Assembly: GCF_001011155.1 (NCBI RefSeq)
Contig: NZ_CP011479.1
Coordinates: forward strand, 3,118,501 to 3,182,500
Source of the DNA: Hoeflea sp. IMCC20628
GTDB lineage: Bacteria > Pseudomonadota > Alphaproteobacteria > Rhizobiales > Rhizobiaceae
DNA: 64,000 bases
Reading direction: 5' to 3'
Under the pieces are notes generated by a model. That model was given only the letters and a program-made list of their open reading frames with translations. It searched no databases and had not been told where the DNA came from. Below, piece by piece: positions 1-8,013 of the stretch. The position numbers were made by a program, and so were the translations under genes. The first letter of the stretch is position 1; every line of letters starts with the position of its first letter.

Positions 1-1
1 C

Positions 2-712
2 GAGGGCGGCGAGGACCGCCCGACCTATCGCGACATCGCCTTTGAAATGGGCGCCACTGCACAGCGGCCCTACACCGGCGGAGATCCGAAACCATCGACC
101 GGCTGGCACAGCCAGTTCGCCGACATCAACAATGACACCATCACGGATCTGTTCATCGCCAAGGGCAATGTGCAGGCGATGCCGGATTTCGCCCAGTTCG
201 ATCCGGACAATCTGCTAATGGGCGGATTTGACGGCGTCTTTCACGAAAAGGGCGCGGAAGCCGGAATCGCGCTCGATACCCGTGGGCGCGGTGCGGTTGT
301 GGATGATTTCAACATGGACGGCATGCTTGATCTGCTGGTTGTCAACCGCGAGCACCCGGCAAGCCTGTTCCGCAACCTCGGCGCCAAAACGGCTTGGGGC
401 AACCGGTCCATGGGCAATTGGGTGAAAATCGAGCTGGACAACGGCAAGATCAATCCATCCGCAGTCGGATCGCTGATCTCCGTGCGCACCGGAACGCGCA
501 CCCAGACCCGCCGCATTCAGATCGGTGGCGGCCATGCCTCGGGCCAGGCCGGCTTCACTCATGTCGGGCTTGGCGTCGCCGAACGCGCAACCATCCGGGT
601 GCAATGGCCGGACGGTGAGTGGAGCCATCCCTACCGGGTGTTCGCCGACCAGCATGTCCGAATAATCCGTGGCGAAGCCAATGCCCGCTACTGGTACCCG
701 GCGCCACAATGA
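2..712 (+). CDS. CRTAC1-like protein with ASPIC/UnbV domain (5' partial)
   Basis: The reading frame is open from base 2, so the N-terminus lies outside the window and 236 residues are visible. The central part has FG-GAP/VCBS-type repeats: acidic calcium-loop-like stretches such as DINNDTITDLFIAKG and DFNMDGMLDLLVVN. The C-terminal ~80 residues match the ASPIC/UnbV domain, with GSLISVRTGTRTQTRRI and a VQWPDG strand. Such proteins are usually secreted or surface beta-propellers whose substrate is unknown. The following gene is about 160 bp away on the same strand. Family assignment is good; biological role is unknown. Confidence 0.75.
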   Translation, partial: EGGEDRPTYRDIAFEMGATAQRPYTGGDPKPSTGWHSQFADINNDTITDLFIAKGNVQAMPDFAQFDPDNLLMGGFDGVFHEKGAEAGIALDTRGRGAVVDDFNMDGMLDLLVVNREHPASLFRNLGAKTAWGNRSMGNWVKIELDNGKINPSAVGSLISVRTGTRTQTRRIQIGGGHASGQAGFTHVGLGVAERATIRVQWPDGEWSHPYRVFADQHVRIIRGEANARYWYPAPQ

Positions 713-753
713 CGCCGGTCGCTTTTGCAACTCGACAATCACCCGGAGAAGAG

Positions 754-774
754 TTGCCCGGCCGCGCCGGGCAA
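754..774 (+). terminator. Weak terminator-like hairpin after the ASPIC/UnbV gene
   Basis: An 8-bp perfect stem (TTGCCCGG / CCGGGCAA) with a 5-base loop lies 41 bp after the stop codon. There is no U-tract behind it, so it is either a weak or factor-assisted terminator or an mRNA 3'-end stabiliser. Confidence 0.35.
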
Positions 775-874
775 ACATCAAAACCCGCCTGTCCTATAGT
801 TTCGAGTTGTCGCAGCCCTTGATAAAGCCCTATTGTTTCAGACGAGGAAGAGGACGAAATCAAAGGGGAGTAAT

Positions 875-2503
875 ATGCTTGGAATGATGCAGGACTGGCC
901 GCTGCTTTGCCACAAGGTGATCGACCATGCCGCAACCTATCACGGCCAGAGGGAGGTTGTGTCGCGTTCGGTGGAAGGTCCCTTCCACAGGACCAATTAT
1001 GCAGAGGTTCGCGGCCGCTCGCTGAAACTTGCGCAACGGCTGGACCGGGATGGCTACGGCGTCGGCGACCGAATTGCGACGATGGCCTGGAACACCTGGC
1101 GGCATCTGGAGAGCTGGTACGGAATCCTGGGAATCGGGGCGATCTATCACACGCTCAATCCAAGGCTTTTTCCCGATCAGATCGCCTGGATCATGAACGA
1201 CGCCGAAGACAAGATGCTGTTTGTCGATCTCACCTTTGTCAAACTGGTCGAGATGATCGCACCGAAAGTGCCGAGCCTTGAGCGGATTGTGATCCTGACG
1301 GATGATGCGCATATGCCGGAAACCTCGCTCAAGAACGTGGTGTCTTACGAGAGCTACATTGCCGAGGCAGACGGCGATTTCGCCTGGGTGGACTTCGACG
1401 AGAGGACCGCTGCAGGCATGTGCTATACATCCGGCACCACCGGCGATCCAAAGGGCGTGGTCTATACCCACCGGTCCAATGTGCTGCATGCCATGGCAGC
1501 GCTTCAGCCCGACATGCTGAACCTGTCGTCGCGTGACCGGCTGATGCCGGTTGTCCCGCTGTTTCACGCCAATGGCTGGTCCACGGCCTTCTCCGCTCCG
1601 ATGGCCGGCTGTGCAATGGTGATGCCGGGCGCCGGGATGGACGGGGCCTCGATCTACGAAATTCTCACCAAAGAGAAAGTCACGATCACCGCAGCGGTGC
1701 CCACCATCTGGCTCATGCTGCTCCAGCACATGGAAAAACATGGCGGTGACCTGCCTGATCTGACTCGCGTGGTGATTGGCGGCTCGGCTTGTCCGCGCGC
1801 GATCACCCAGGCGTTCCAGGATACCTACGGGGTTGAGGTGATCCACGCCTGGGGTATGACGGAAATGAGTCCGCTTGGAACAGTATGCTCGGTAAAGCCG
1901 GACTATGCCCATCTTGAAGGCGAAGACAAACTTGACCTTCAGGCCAAGCAGGGCCATCCGCCGTTCACTGTCGAGATGAAGATCACCGATGACGAGAACC
2001 AGGAACTGCCTTGGGACGCAAAGACCTTCGGCCGGCTCAAGGTTCGCGGCCCGGCGGTCTCATCAGCCTACTACAAGGGACGCGGGGCCGAGCAGTTTGA
2101 CGCGGACAACTGGTTTGATACTGGCGATGTTGCCCATGTTGACCAGCATGGCTACATGCAGATCACCGATCGGGCCAAGGACGTGATCAAGTCAGGCGGC
2201 GAATGGATTTCCTCCATCGAAATCGAGAACCACGCGGTCGGACACCCCGAGGTGGCCGAAGCCGCCGTCATTGGCGTGGCTCACCCGAAATGGGATGAAC
2301 GTCCGCTGCTGGTAATCGTGGTCAAGGAGGGGCTGTCTCCCTCCAAACAATCGCTTCTGGACTTTCTTGAGGGAAAAATCGCCAAATGGTGGATGCCCAA
2401 CGACGTGGTGTTCGTGGATGAAATCCCGCACACCGCCACCGGCAAGATTTTGAAGACTGCGCTGCGCGATCAGCTCAAGGGCTACGCTCTGCCGATAGAT
2501 TGA
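875..2503 (+). CDS. Acyl-CoA ligase (AMP-binding), medium/long-chain or DmdB-like
   Basis: A 542-residue adenylate-forming ligase that activates a carboxylic acid to its acyl-CoA. The ATP/AMP signature [11 protein letters not shown] starts near residue 184. [10 protein letters not shown], the WFDTGD hinge region and the C-terminal TATGKILK with the catalytic lysine are all present. The N-terminus ([11 protein letters not shown]...DHAATYHG) resembles AlkK-type medium-chain ligases and the methylthiopropionate ligase DmdB, so the substrate could be a fatty acid or 3-methylthiopropionate. An ATG at 833 is in frame, but AAAGGGGAG at 862-870 sits at the right distance from the ATG at 875, which was chosen. 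No beta-oxidation genes flank it. Confidence 0.85.
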   Translation: MLGMMQDWPLLCHKVIDHAATYHGQREVVSRSVEGPFHRTNYAEVRGRSLKLAQRLDRDGYGVGDRIATMAWNTWRHLESWYGILGIGAIYHTLNPRLFPDQIAWIMNDAEDKMLFVDLTFVKLVEMIAPKVPSLERIVILTDDAHMPETSLKNVVSYESYIAEADGDFAWVDFDERTAAGMCYTSGTTGDPKGVVYTHRSNVLHAMAALQPDMLNLSSRDRLMPVVPLFHANGWSTAFSAPMAGCAMVMPGAGMDGASIYEILTKEKVTITAAVPTIWLMLLQHMEKHGGDLPDLTRVVIGGSACPRAITQAFQDTYGVEVIHAWGMTEMSPLGTVCSVKPDYAHLEGEDKLDLQAKQGHPPFTVEMKITDDENQELPWDAKTFGRLKVRGPAVSSAYYKGRGAEQFDADNWFDTGDVAHVDQHGYMQITDRAKDVIKSGGEWISSIEIENHAVGHPEVAEAAVIGVAHPKWDERPLLVIVVKEGLSPSKQSLLDFLEGKIAKWWMPNDVVFVDEIPHTATGKILKTALRDQLKGYALPID

Positions 2504-2526
2504 CCGGAACAAGTTACAACGAACTG

Positions 2527-2556
2527 GGCCCGAGAGCAGTTGTGCTTTCGGGCCTT
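2527..2556 (+). terminator. Rho-independent terminator of the acyl-CoA ligase gene
   Basis: A GGCCCGAGAG / CTTTCGGGCC hairpin followed by TTTGTT lies 23 bp after the ligase stop codon, between converging genes. It may also serve the minus-strand ATPase gene that ends at 2578. Confidence 0.65.
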
Positions 2557-2577
2557 TGTTGTGTGGAACCGGAGCGC

Positions 2578-3663
2578 TCAGCGCAGACGCAGGCCTGTTC
2601 CGGCTTCGAAAAGAAAAGCGCGCGCCGGATCAAAGCCGGTCTTGAGCACCTCACCTTCGCGCGCATCGCGGTTCTCGCGGATTTCGATGGTCAGCGGCTG
2701 CTCGAGGTGCGACCGCGAATAGGCAAAGGATGATCCGCCAAGATGCTCGATGACATCAATCGGCATCGACACCTGGACGCTGGCTGCAGCGTCAAAATGC
2801 TCCGGACGGATGCCGAGTTGCAACGCGGCCCCCACTTTCGGGTGTGTGTCGCGAACCGTCATCGGTACGTCAATCGCATCGAGATCATCAAGCCGTACGG
2901 TCAGCGTTTCATCGTTTGAACCGGTAACGGTGGCGGGCAGGAAATTCATCCGCGGCGAGCCGATGAAACCGGCCACAAAGGCATTGTCGGGATCATCATA
3001 CAGTGCCAGAGGCGAGCCTGTCTGCTCGATGATACCGGCGCGCAGCACGACGATCTTGTCGGCCAGCGTCATGGCTTCGACCTGGTCATGGGTCACGTAG
3101 ATCATGGTGGCGCCGAGCTCCTTGTGCAGCTTGGCGATTTCAAGCCGCATCTGCACGCGGAGTTCGGCATCGAGATTGGACAGAGGCTCATCGAACAGGA
3201 ACACTTCCGGCTGGCGGACGATGGCGCGACCGATGGCGACGCGCTGGCGCTGACCGCCGGACAAGGCCTTGGGCTTGCGCTTGAGCAACTCGTCGAGATG
3301 CAGAATGGATGAGGCGCGACTGACGCGCTCCTTGATCTCTGCTGCCGGATGGCCGGTCATCTTCAGGCCGAAGCCCATGTTCTCCTCGACCGTCATGTGC
3401 GGGTAGAGTGCATAGGACTGGAACACCATGGCCACGCCGCGATCAGCCGGTTCGACATGGGTGACGTCCTTGCCGCCGATCGACAGATTTCCACCGGTCG
3501 TTGCCTCCAGTCCCGCCACTAGCCGCAGCAAGGTCGACTTGCCGCAGCCCGAGGGGCCGACAAAGACGGTGAATTCGCCGTCCTCGATGGTCAGATCCAC
3601 ACCGTGGATGACATCGACATTGCCGAAGGATTTCTTCACCTGATGCAGTTCAAGTCCAGCCAT
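2578..3663 (-). CDS. CUT1 sugar ABC transporter ATP-binding protein (UgpC/MsmX/MalK-like)
   Basis: A 361-residue ATPase that would energise the carbohydrate importer encoded from 4881. In order it has Walker A GPSGCGKST, signature LSGGQRQRVAIGRA, Walker B VFLFDEPLSNLDA, switch VTHDQVEAM and a C-terminal TOBE/OB region (GIRPEHF). An in-frame ATG lies 15 bp upstream, but AAAGGGAGTG directly precedes the ATG at 3663, which was chosen. It lies 65 bp behind the IclR gene on the same strand and is probably cotranscribed with it, while the binding protein and permeases are divergent. Pairing with that importer is inferred from position and from the absence of another ATPase gene nearby. Confidence 0.9.
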   Translation of the reverse strand: MAGLELHQVKKSFGNVDVIHGVDLTIEDGEFTVFVGPSGCGKSTLLRLVAGLEATTGGNLSIGGKDVTHVEPADRGVAMVFQSYALYPHMTVEENMGFGLKMTGHPAAEIKERVSRASSILHLDELLKRKPKALSGGQRQRVAIGRAIVRQPEVFLFDEPLSNLDAELRVQMRLEIAKLHKELGATMIYVTHDQVEAMTLADKIVVLRAGIIEQTGSPLALYDDPDNAFVAGFIGSPRMNFLPATVTGSNDETLTVRLDDLDAIDVPMTVRDTHPKVGAALQLGIRPEHFDAAASVQVSMPIDVIEHLGGSSFAYSRSHLEQPLTIEIRENRDAREGEVLKTGFDPARAFLFEAGTGLRLR

Positions 3664-3728
3664 GACACTCCCTTTCACAACCCCGGCATGTGCCGGCTCC
3701 CGCGACCATTCGGCCGCCCATTCAATAA

Positions 3729-4556
3729 TCAGGTACGCGGTCCCAACCGCGCGCCCATATCGTCCATGATCGCCCCGGCGGCATCGCGCACCAGAACGGC
3801 CCAGCTTTCGAGCAAATCCGTGGAAATCCGGTAAGCCGGACCGGTGACCGACAGGCCACCGACGAAACTTCTGTCGGCCGAATAAATTGGCGCGGCCACA
3901 CAGCGGATGCCGGGCTCGTGCTCTTCGCGGTCATAGGCGTTGCCACTGGCGCGAATTTCCTCGATCTCGCTCAACAGCGCTTCCGGTGTGACCAGGGTCG
4001 ATTCGGTGAAGCGGCGAAACTTTATGGTGGCGACGACGGCGCGCAGATCGGCGTCAGGCAAAGCCGACAGCCCCGCCTTGCCGACGCCGGTGCAAAAGAC
4101 CGGTGAAGCGTTGCCGATCTGCGAATACATGCGCACTGCCTGGCGGCTTTCGACCTTGTCGAGATAGATCACCTCGCTGCCGCGCAGCACGCCCAGATGG
4201 ACGGTCTCGCCAGTGAGTTCGTGCAGCACACGCAGATGCGGTTCGGCGATGACGCGGAACTGGTTACCGGCCCAGGCCTTGGCGGCAAATTTCAAAAGTC
4301 GGATGCCGACGGAATAGGAATGATCGCGGCCGAGTGACAGCAAGCCCTCTTCGACCAGATTGGAGAGCTGGCGGTGCAGGGTGCCGCGGGGCTGGTTCGA
4401 CACGGCAAGAATGTCGGTGAAGCGCATCGGCTCATCAGCGGACGCGACAATGTCGAGCACATCGATGGCTTTGCCGAGCGTGCCGGTATCGACACGAATC
4501 CGGACCGGATCACCATCGGTGGTACCGGCGACGCCTCTGTGTGTGCTCTGTTCCAC
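3729..4556 (-). CDS. IclR-family transcriptional regulator of the galactoside operon
   Basis: A 275-residue regulator. The N-terminal winged helix-turn-helix covers about residues 25-85 (TLGKAIDVLDIVASADEPMR... RGTLHRQLSNLVEEG). The C-terminal IclR ligand domain includes HLGVLRGSEVIYLDKVES and FCTGVGKAGLSALP. An in-frame ATG at 4694 would give 321 residues, unusually long for the family and overlapping the putative operon promoter. The GTG at 4556, with GGGAGGG about 9 bases upstream, gives the normal length and was chosen. It diverges from the sugar operon, so it probably controls that operon in response to galactose or a pathway intermediate. Repressor versus activator cannot be read from sequence. 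Confidence 0.85.
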   Translation of the reverse strand: MEQSTHRGVAGTTDGDPVRIRVDTGTLGKAIDVLDIVASADEPMRFTDILAVSNQPRGTLHRQLSNLVEEGLLSLGRDHSYSVGIRLLKFAAKAWAGNQFRVIAEPHLRVLHELTGETVHLGVLRGSEVIYLDKVESRQAVRMYSQIGNASPVFCTGVGKAGLSALPDADLRAVVATIKFRRFTESTLVTPEALLSEIEEIRASGNAYDREEHEPGIRCVAAPIYSADRSFVGGLSVTGPAYRISTDLLESWAVLVRDAAGAIMDDMGARLGPRT

Positions 4557-4695
4557 GTGCTTCACGCCCTCCCGGCTTTGTGCGGCCCGCCCTGCGAGTG
4601 CGGATTTACGCCTTTTGCCAAATTCCCGACTCCTCCACCGGGCTTTCGCCTGTCCAAACCTGAGGCCAGCTGATGTGGCAGCCGGTTTTTCCACC

Positions 4696-4725
4696 TTGAC
4701 AAGCTCTACACCATAAGATGATAAT
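4696..4725 (+). promoter_or_regulatory. Putative sigma70 promoter of the galactoside operon
   Basis: TTGACA (4696-4701) and GATAAT (4720-4725) are separated by 18 bp, an almost consensus pair directed toward the binding-protein gene. The implied start near 4732 gives a leader of about 150 bases. Confidence 0.5.
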
Positions 4726-4742
4726 TCTAAATAGTCAAATTG

Positions 4743-4761
4743 AGTTCCGAATATTGGAACT
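4743..4761. promoter_or_regulatory. Dyad operator candidate, AGTTCC-N7-GGAACT
   Basis: A perfect 6-bp inverted repeat with a 7-base AT-rich centre. It resembles IclR-family operators, which tend to be TTCC/GGAA dyads, and lies just downstream of the predicted transcription start. Bound regulator there would block the divergent sugar operon. The assignment to the adjacent IclR protein is inferred from position. Confidence 0.5.
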
Positions 4762-4880
4762 TATATTGACGCTGTCGGGGCGATCTTGGAGGATTGCCTA
4801 CCCGGCGGGTGCAGCGGCCGGTGTTCACACCCCGCCACCAAGGGAACGGCAGTCTGGTCAACACTTGGGAGGTTATTCAT

Positions 4881-6122
4881 ATGAAGCATTCACTCAAAAC
4901 AACGCTGCTGTGCTCAGCCGCGATCGCCTTGATGGCGACGCAGGCAATGGCCGAACAGCGCACGCTGAAATATTACGCCGATTTCGATCCGGCGCCGCTG
5001 GCTGCCTTCGAAGCCGTGATCGCGGAATTCGAAGCTGCCAATCCCGACGTCGATGTGGTGCTGCAGAATTTCGACCACGAGGGCTACAAGACCTCGATCC
5101 GCAACTTCCTGTCGGCTGATTCACCGGATCTGGCCAACTGGTATGCCGGCAACCGCATGGCGCCCTTCGTCAATTCCGGCCAGTTTCAGGACGTTTCCGA
5201 TGTCTGGGCCGACAACAATCTCGGCGAGAGCCTGGCTTCGGCCAAGGGCTCGATGACCATCGACGGCAAGCAGTGGGGCGTGCCCTACACCTATTACCAG
5301 TGGGGCATCTACTACAACAAGGACGTCTACAAGCAGGTCGGCGTTGACGTTCCCGCAACCTGGGCCGAGTTCCTCGACAACTGCGCCAAGTTCAAGGAAG
5401 CCGGTATCGACTGCGTGACCACAGGCACCAAGGCGTTGTGGCCTGGAGCCGGCATCTTCGACTACATGAACCTGCGCACCAACGGCTATGACTTCCACAT
5501 GGAACTCACCGCAGGCAAGGTTGCCTGGACCGATGACCGGGTGAAGAACACGTTTGCCGAATGGGCCAAGCTGGTCGAACCTGGTTACCTGACTGCCAAC
5601 CACGCCGCACTCGAGTGGCAGGATGCAGCATCGCTGCTAGTACAGGGCAAGGCTGCCAACTACGTCATGGGCAACTTTGCCGTGGCCGTGTTCAAGGACG
5701 GCGGCATGACCAATGACACCCTGGGCTTCATGACCTTCCCGGAAATCACCCCTGGCATTCCGCGCGGCGAAGAAGCACCGACCGACACCATCCATATCCC
5801 GGCCGGTGCCAAGAATGTCGATGACGCCAAGAAGTTCCTGGCTTATGTCGCCACTGCGGACGTGCAGACCAAGCTCAACGAAGCACTCGGCCAGTTGCCG
5901 ATCAACAACCAGTCGAAGGTCGGCGACGATCCGTTCCTGCAGGCCGGTTTCGAGATGCTTTCGACGGCTGACGGCGGCATCGCCCAGTTCTTCGACCGTG
6001 ACGCCCCTGCCGAAATGGCCAAGATGGGCATGGAAGGCTTCCAGGAATTCATGGTCAAGCCAGAGAATGTCGATGCGATCCTCGCGCGCCTCGAAAAGGC
6101 ACGCGCACGCATCTACAAGTAA
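4881..6122 (+). CDS. Sugar ABC transporter periplasmic substrate-binding protein
   Basis: A 413-residue family 1 solute-binding protein. It begins with a signal peptide (positively charged MKHSLK, hydrophobic core, AMA cleavage motif near residue 24). The mature part opens with a YYADFDP strand and has the WGVPYTYYQWGIYYNKDVY region typical of maltose/oligosaccharide binders. The ATG at 4881 is preceded by GGGAGG; an in-frame upstream start at 4794 would put a non-signal extension before the leader and was rejected. It is the first gene of the importer/galactoside operon. The ligand is probably an alpha- or beta-galactoside, inferred from the glycosidases downstream. Confidence 0.9.
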   Translation: MKHSLKTTLLCSAAIALMATQAMAEQRTLKYYADFDPAPLAAFEAVIAEFEAANPDVDVVLQNFDHEGYKTSIRNFLSADSPDLANWYAGNRMAPFVNSGQFQDVSDVWADNNLGESLASAKGSMTIDGKQWGVPYTYYQWGIYYNKDVYKQVGVDVPATWAEFLDNCAKFKEAGIDCVTTGTKALWPGAGIFDYMNLRTNGYDFHMELTAGKVAWTDDRVKNTFAEWAKLVEPGYLTANHAALEWQDAASLLVQGKAANYVMGNFAVAVFKDGGMTNDTLGFMTFPEITPGIPRGEEAPTDTIHIPAGAKNVDDAKKFLAYVATADVQTKLNEALGQLPINNQSKVGDDPFLQAGFEMLSTADGGIAQFFDRDAPAEMAKMGMEGFQEFMVKPENVDAILARLEKARARIYK

Positions 6123-6130
6123 GCCAATCG

Positions 6131-6161
6131 ACCGGGCGGCATCATCTCTGCCGCCCGGTTT
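6131..6161 (+). terminator. Intercistronic hairpin behind the binding-protein gene
   Basis: A perfect 11-bp stem (ACCGGGCGGCA / TGCCGCCCGGT) with a 7-base loop and a short TTT lies 9 bp after the stop codon of the binding-protein gene and before the permeases. In many importer operons such a hairpin limits read-through and protects the upstream mRNA, giving excess binding protein over permease. Confidence 0.65.
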
Positions 6162-6231
6162 CACTGTTACCGCCTGAGACGTCCGGCAACGCCGGTATTG
6201 TTGTGAAGGCGGGCGGCACTGGGAGGCAGCC

Positions 6232-7164
6232 ATGACAGGTTCAGCGACACCGGCATTCGCCGGACCGCAAAGCGACACGCGCGGATTTTGGAAACGAAAC
6301 CAGCGCGCACTGGCACCGTGGATCTTTCTCGCTCCCGGCATCGCGATGTTCTCGCTCTATGTCGTCTATCCGATCATCGCCTCGATGTGGCTGAGCTTCT
6401 ACGACTGGGATGGCCTTGGCACCAAGGCCTGGCTCGGCTTTCAAAATTACATCGAACTCTTCGATGACGACGCTTTCTACACCTCGCTCTACAACAACAT
6501 CATCTGGCTGGTTCTCTACATGCTGGCGGTTCCGGCGGGGCTGTTCGTGGCGCTGTTTCTCAACCAGACCGTCACCGGCATACGCATCTACAAATCGCTG
6601 TTCTTCTTTCCCTTCGTCATCAGCCAGGTCGTAGTAGGTCTGATCTTCTCTTGGTTTTATGCGCCTAATTTCGGCCTGTTCTACAATCTGATCGAATGGA
6701 TCACAGGCACCGGCCTCGCCGTGCTCGCCGACGACCGCTACGTCACCTACGGCATCATCGCCGCCGGTCTGTGGCCGCAGATCGCCTATTGCATGATCCT
6801 GTATCTGACAGGCCTCAACACTGTTGCGCCCGACCAGGTGGAGGCCGCACGGCTCGACGGCGCCAGGGGTTGGAAAATGCTCTGGCATGTCATCCTGCCG
6901 CAACTCAGGCCCGCCACTTTCATTGCTGTCGTCGTCACCGTCATCGGTGCGCTCAGGTCCTTCGACCTCGTGTCGATCATGACCGATGGCGGTCCCTATG
7001 GCTCATCCCGCGTGCTCTCGTTCTACATGTATGAACAGGCGCTGTCGGAATATGGCTACCGGATGGGCTACGGCGCCGCGATCGCGGTCATTCTCTTTGC
7101 CATCATGATGATCTTCATCTCTGGTTTCATCTGGAAGATGGTCCGCGACGAAAGGGGCGTGTGA
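6232..7164 (+). CDS. Sugar ABC transporter permease, MalF/UgpA type
   Basis: A 310-residue inner-membrane permease with about six hydrophobic segments, beginning near residue 24 (LAPWIFLAPGIAMFSLYVVYPI). The EAA coupling loop EAARLDGARGWKMLWHVILPQLRP lies in the C-terminal half and would dock on the ATPase. The ATG at 6232 has GGGAGG seven bases upstream. Its TGA overlaps the ATG of the second permease (TGATG), so the two are translationally coupled. Confidence 0.92.
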   Translation: MTGSATPAFAGPQSDTRGFWKRNQRALAPWIFLAPGIAMFSLYVVYPIIASMWLSFYDWDGLGTKAWLGFQNYIELFDDDAFYTSLYNNIIWLVLYMLAVPAGLFVALFLNQTVTGIRIYKSLFFFPFVISQVVVGLIFSWFYAPNFGLFYNLIEWITGTGLAVLADDRYVTYGIIAAGLWPQIAYCMILYLTGLNTVAPDQVEAARLDGARGWKMLWHVILPQLRPATFIAVVVTVIGALRSFDLVSIMTDGGPYGSSRVLSFYMYEQALSEYGYRMGYGAAIAVILFAIMMIFISGFIWKMVRDERGV

Positions 7165-8012
7165 TGTTTCCCATTGCCATCGAAAAGGCCTCCCCCGCCA
7201 CGCAAATTCTCTACAAGCTGGCATTGCCTGTCGCGCTGATCCTCTGGCTGTTGCCGCTGCTGGGTGTCGCCATGACCTCGCTGAAACCGTCGAGCGACCT
7301 GGCTGCGGGCAATTATTTCGGGCTGCCGAGCTATCTCGCCTTCTCCAACTATGCCGACGTGTTCACCAATTCGCCGATCGCCAGCTACATCCTCAATTCC
7401 TTCAAGGTGACGATCCCGACCGTGATCGGCGCGGTGGCCATCGCCTGCCTGTCTGGCTTCGCGCTGGCCGTCTACCGCTTCAAGATGAACCTGGTGATCT
7501 TCTTCCTGTTCGTGGCCGGAAATTTCGTGCCGTTCCAGATCCTGATGGTGCCGGTGCGAGATCTCACGGTGTCGACAGGGCTCTACAACACCATCACCGG
7601 CCTGGCACTGTTCCACATCGCCTTTCAGTCGGGATTCTGCACGCTGTTCATGCGCAATTTCATCAAGGGGCTGCCTTTCGAGCTGATCGAATCCGCCCGT
7701 GTGGAAGGCGTCTCCGAATTCCGGATATTCTGGTACATCGTGCTGCCGCTGATGCGGCCTGCCATCGCTGCCTTGTCGGTTCTGGTCTTCACCTTCATCT
7801 GGAACGATTATTTCTGGGCCACGGTGCTGACCACCAGCGCCGAAACGCAGCCTGTCACTGCCGGGCTCTATTCGCTCAATGGGCAATGGATCGCGCAATG
7901 GCAACTGGTTTCGGCCGGCTCGATCATCGCCGCGATGCCGCCGGTGCTGATGTTCTTTCTGATGCAGAAGCATTTTATTGCCGGGCTGACGCTCGGGGCG
8001 ACAAAGGGATAA
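7164..8012 (+). CDS. Sugar ABC transporter permease, MalG/UgpE type
   Basis: A 282-residue partner permease. Its EAA loop reads ESARVEGVSEFRIFWYIVLPLMRP, and six hydrophobic segments are visible. A GTG lies three bases upstream of the ATG at 7164; the ATG overlaps the preceding stop codon and was chosen, with AAAGGGG at 7152-7157 as ribosome site. It forms the heterodimeric channel with the upstream gene product. It is followed after one base by the alpha-galactosidase gene, which ties transport to hydrolysis of the imported sugar. Confidence 0.92.
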   Translation: MFPIAIEKASPATQILYKLALPVALILWLLPLLGVAMTSLKPSSDLAAGNYFGLPSYLAFSNYADVFTNSPIASYILNSFKVTIPTVIGAVAIACLSGFALAVYRFKMNLVIFFLFVAGNFVPFQILMVPVRDLTVSTGLYNTITGLALFHIAFQSGFCTLFMRNFIKGLPFELIESARVEGVSEFRIFWYIVLPLMRPAIAALSVLVFTFIWNDYFWATVLTTSAETQPVTAGLYSLNGQWIAQWQLVSAGSIIAAMPPVLMFFLMQKHFIAGLTLGATKG

Positions 8013-8013
8013 A

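Larger units (their letters stand above)
4557..4880. promoter_or_regulatory. Divergent regulatory region between IclR gene and sugar operon
   Basis: This 324-bp gene-free stretch holds a sigma70-like promoter (4696-4725), a dyad operator candidate (4743-4761) and the binding-protein ribosome site GGGAGG (4867-4872). The part between about 4560 and 4690 is coding-like in the frame of the extended IclR reading frame but is best treated as leader. No other gene was seen. Confidence 0.6.

Noticed and set aside
4557-4694. N-terminal extension of the IclR gene
   Set aside because: It would make the protein unusually long and place its start on the operon promoter; GTG 4556 has a better ribosome site.
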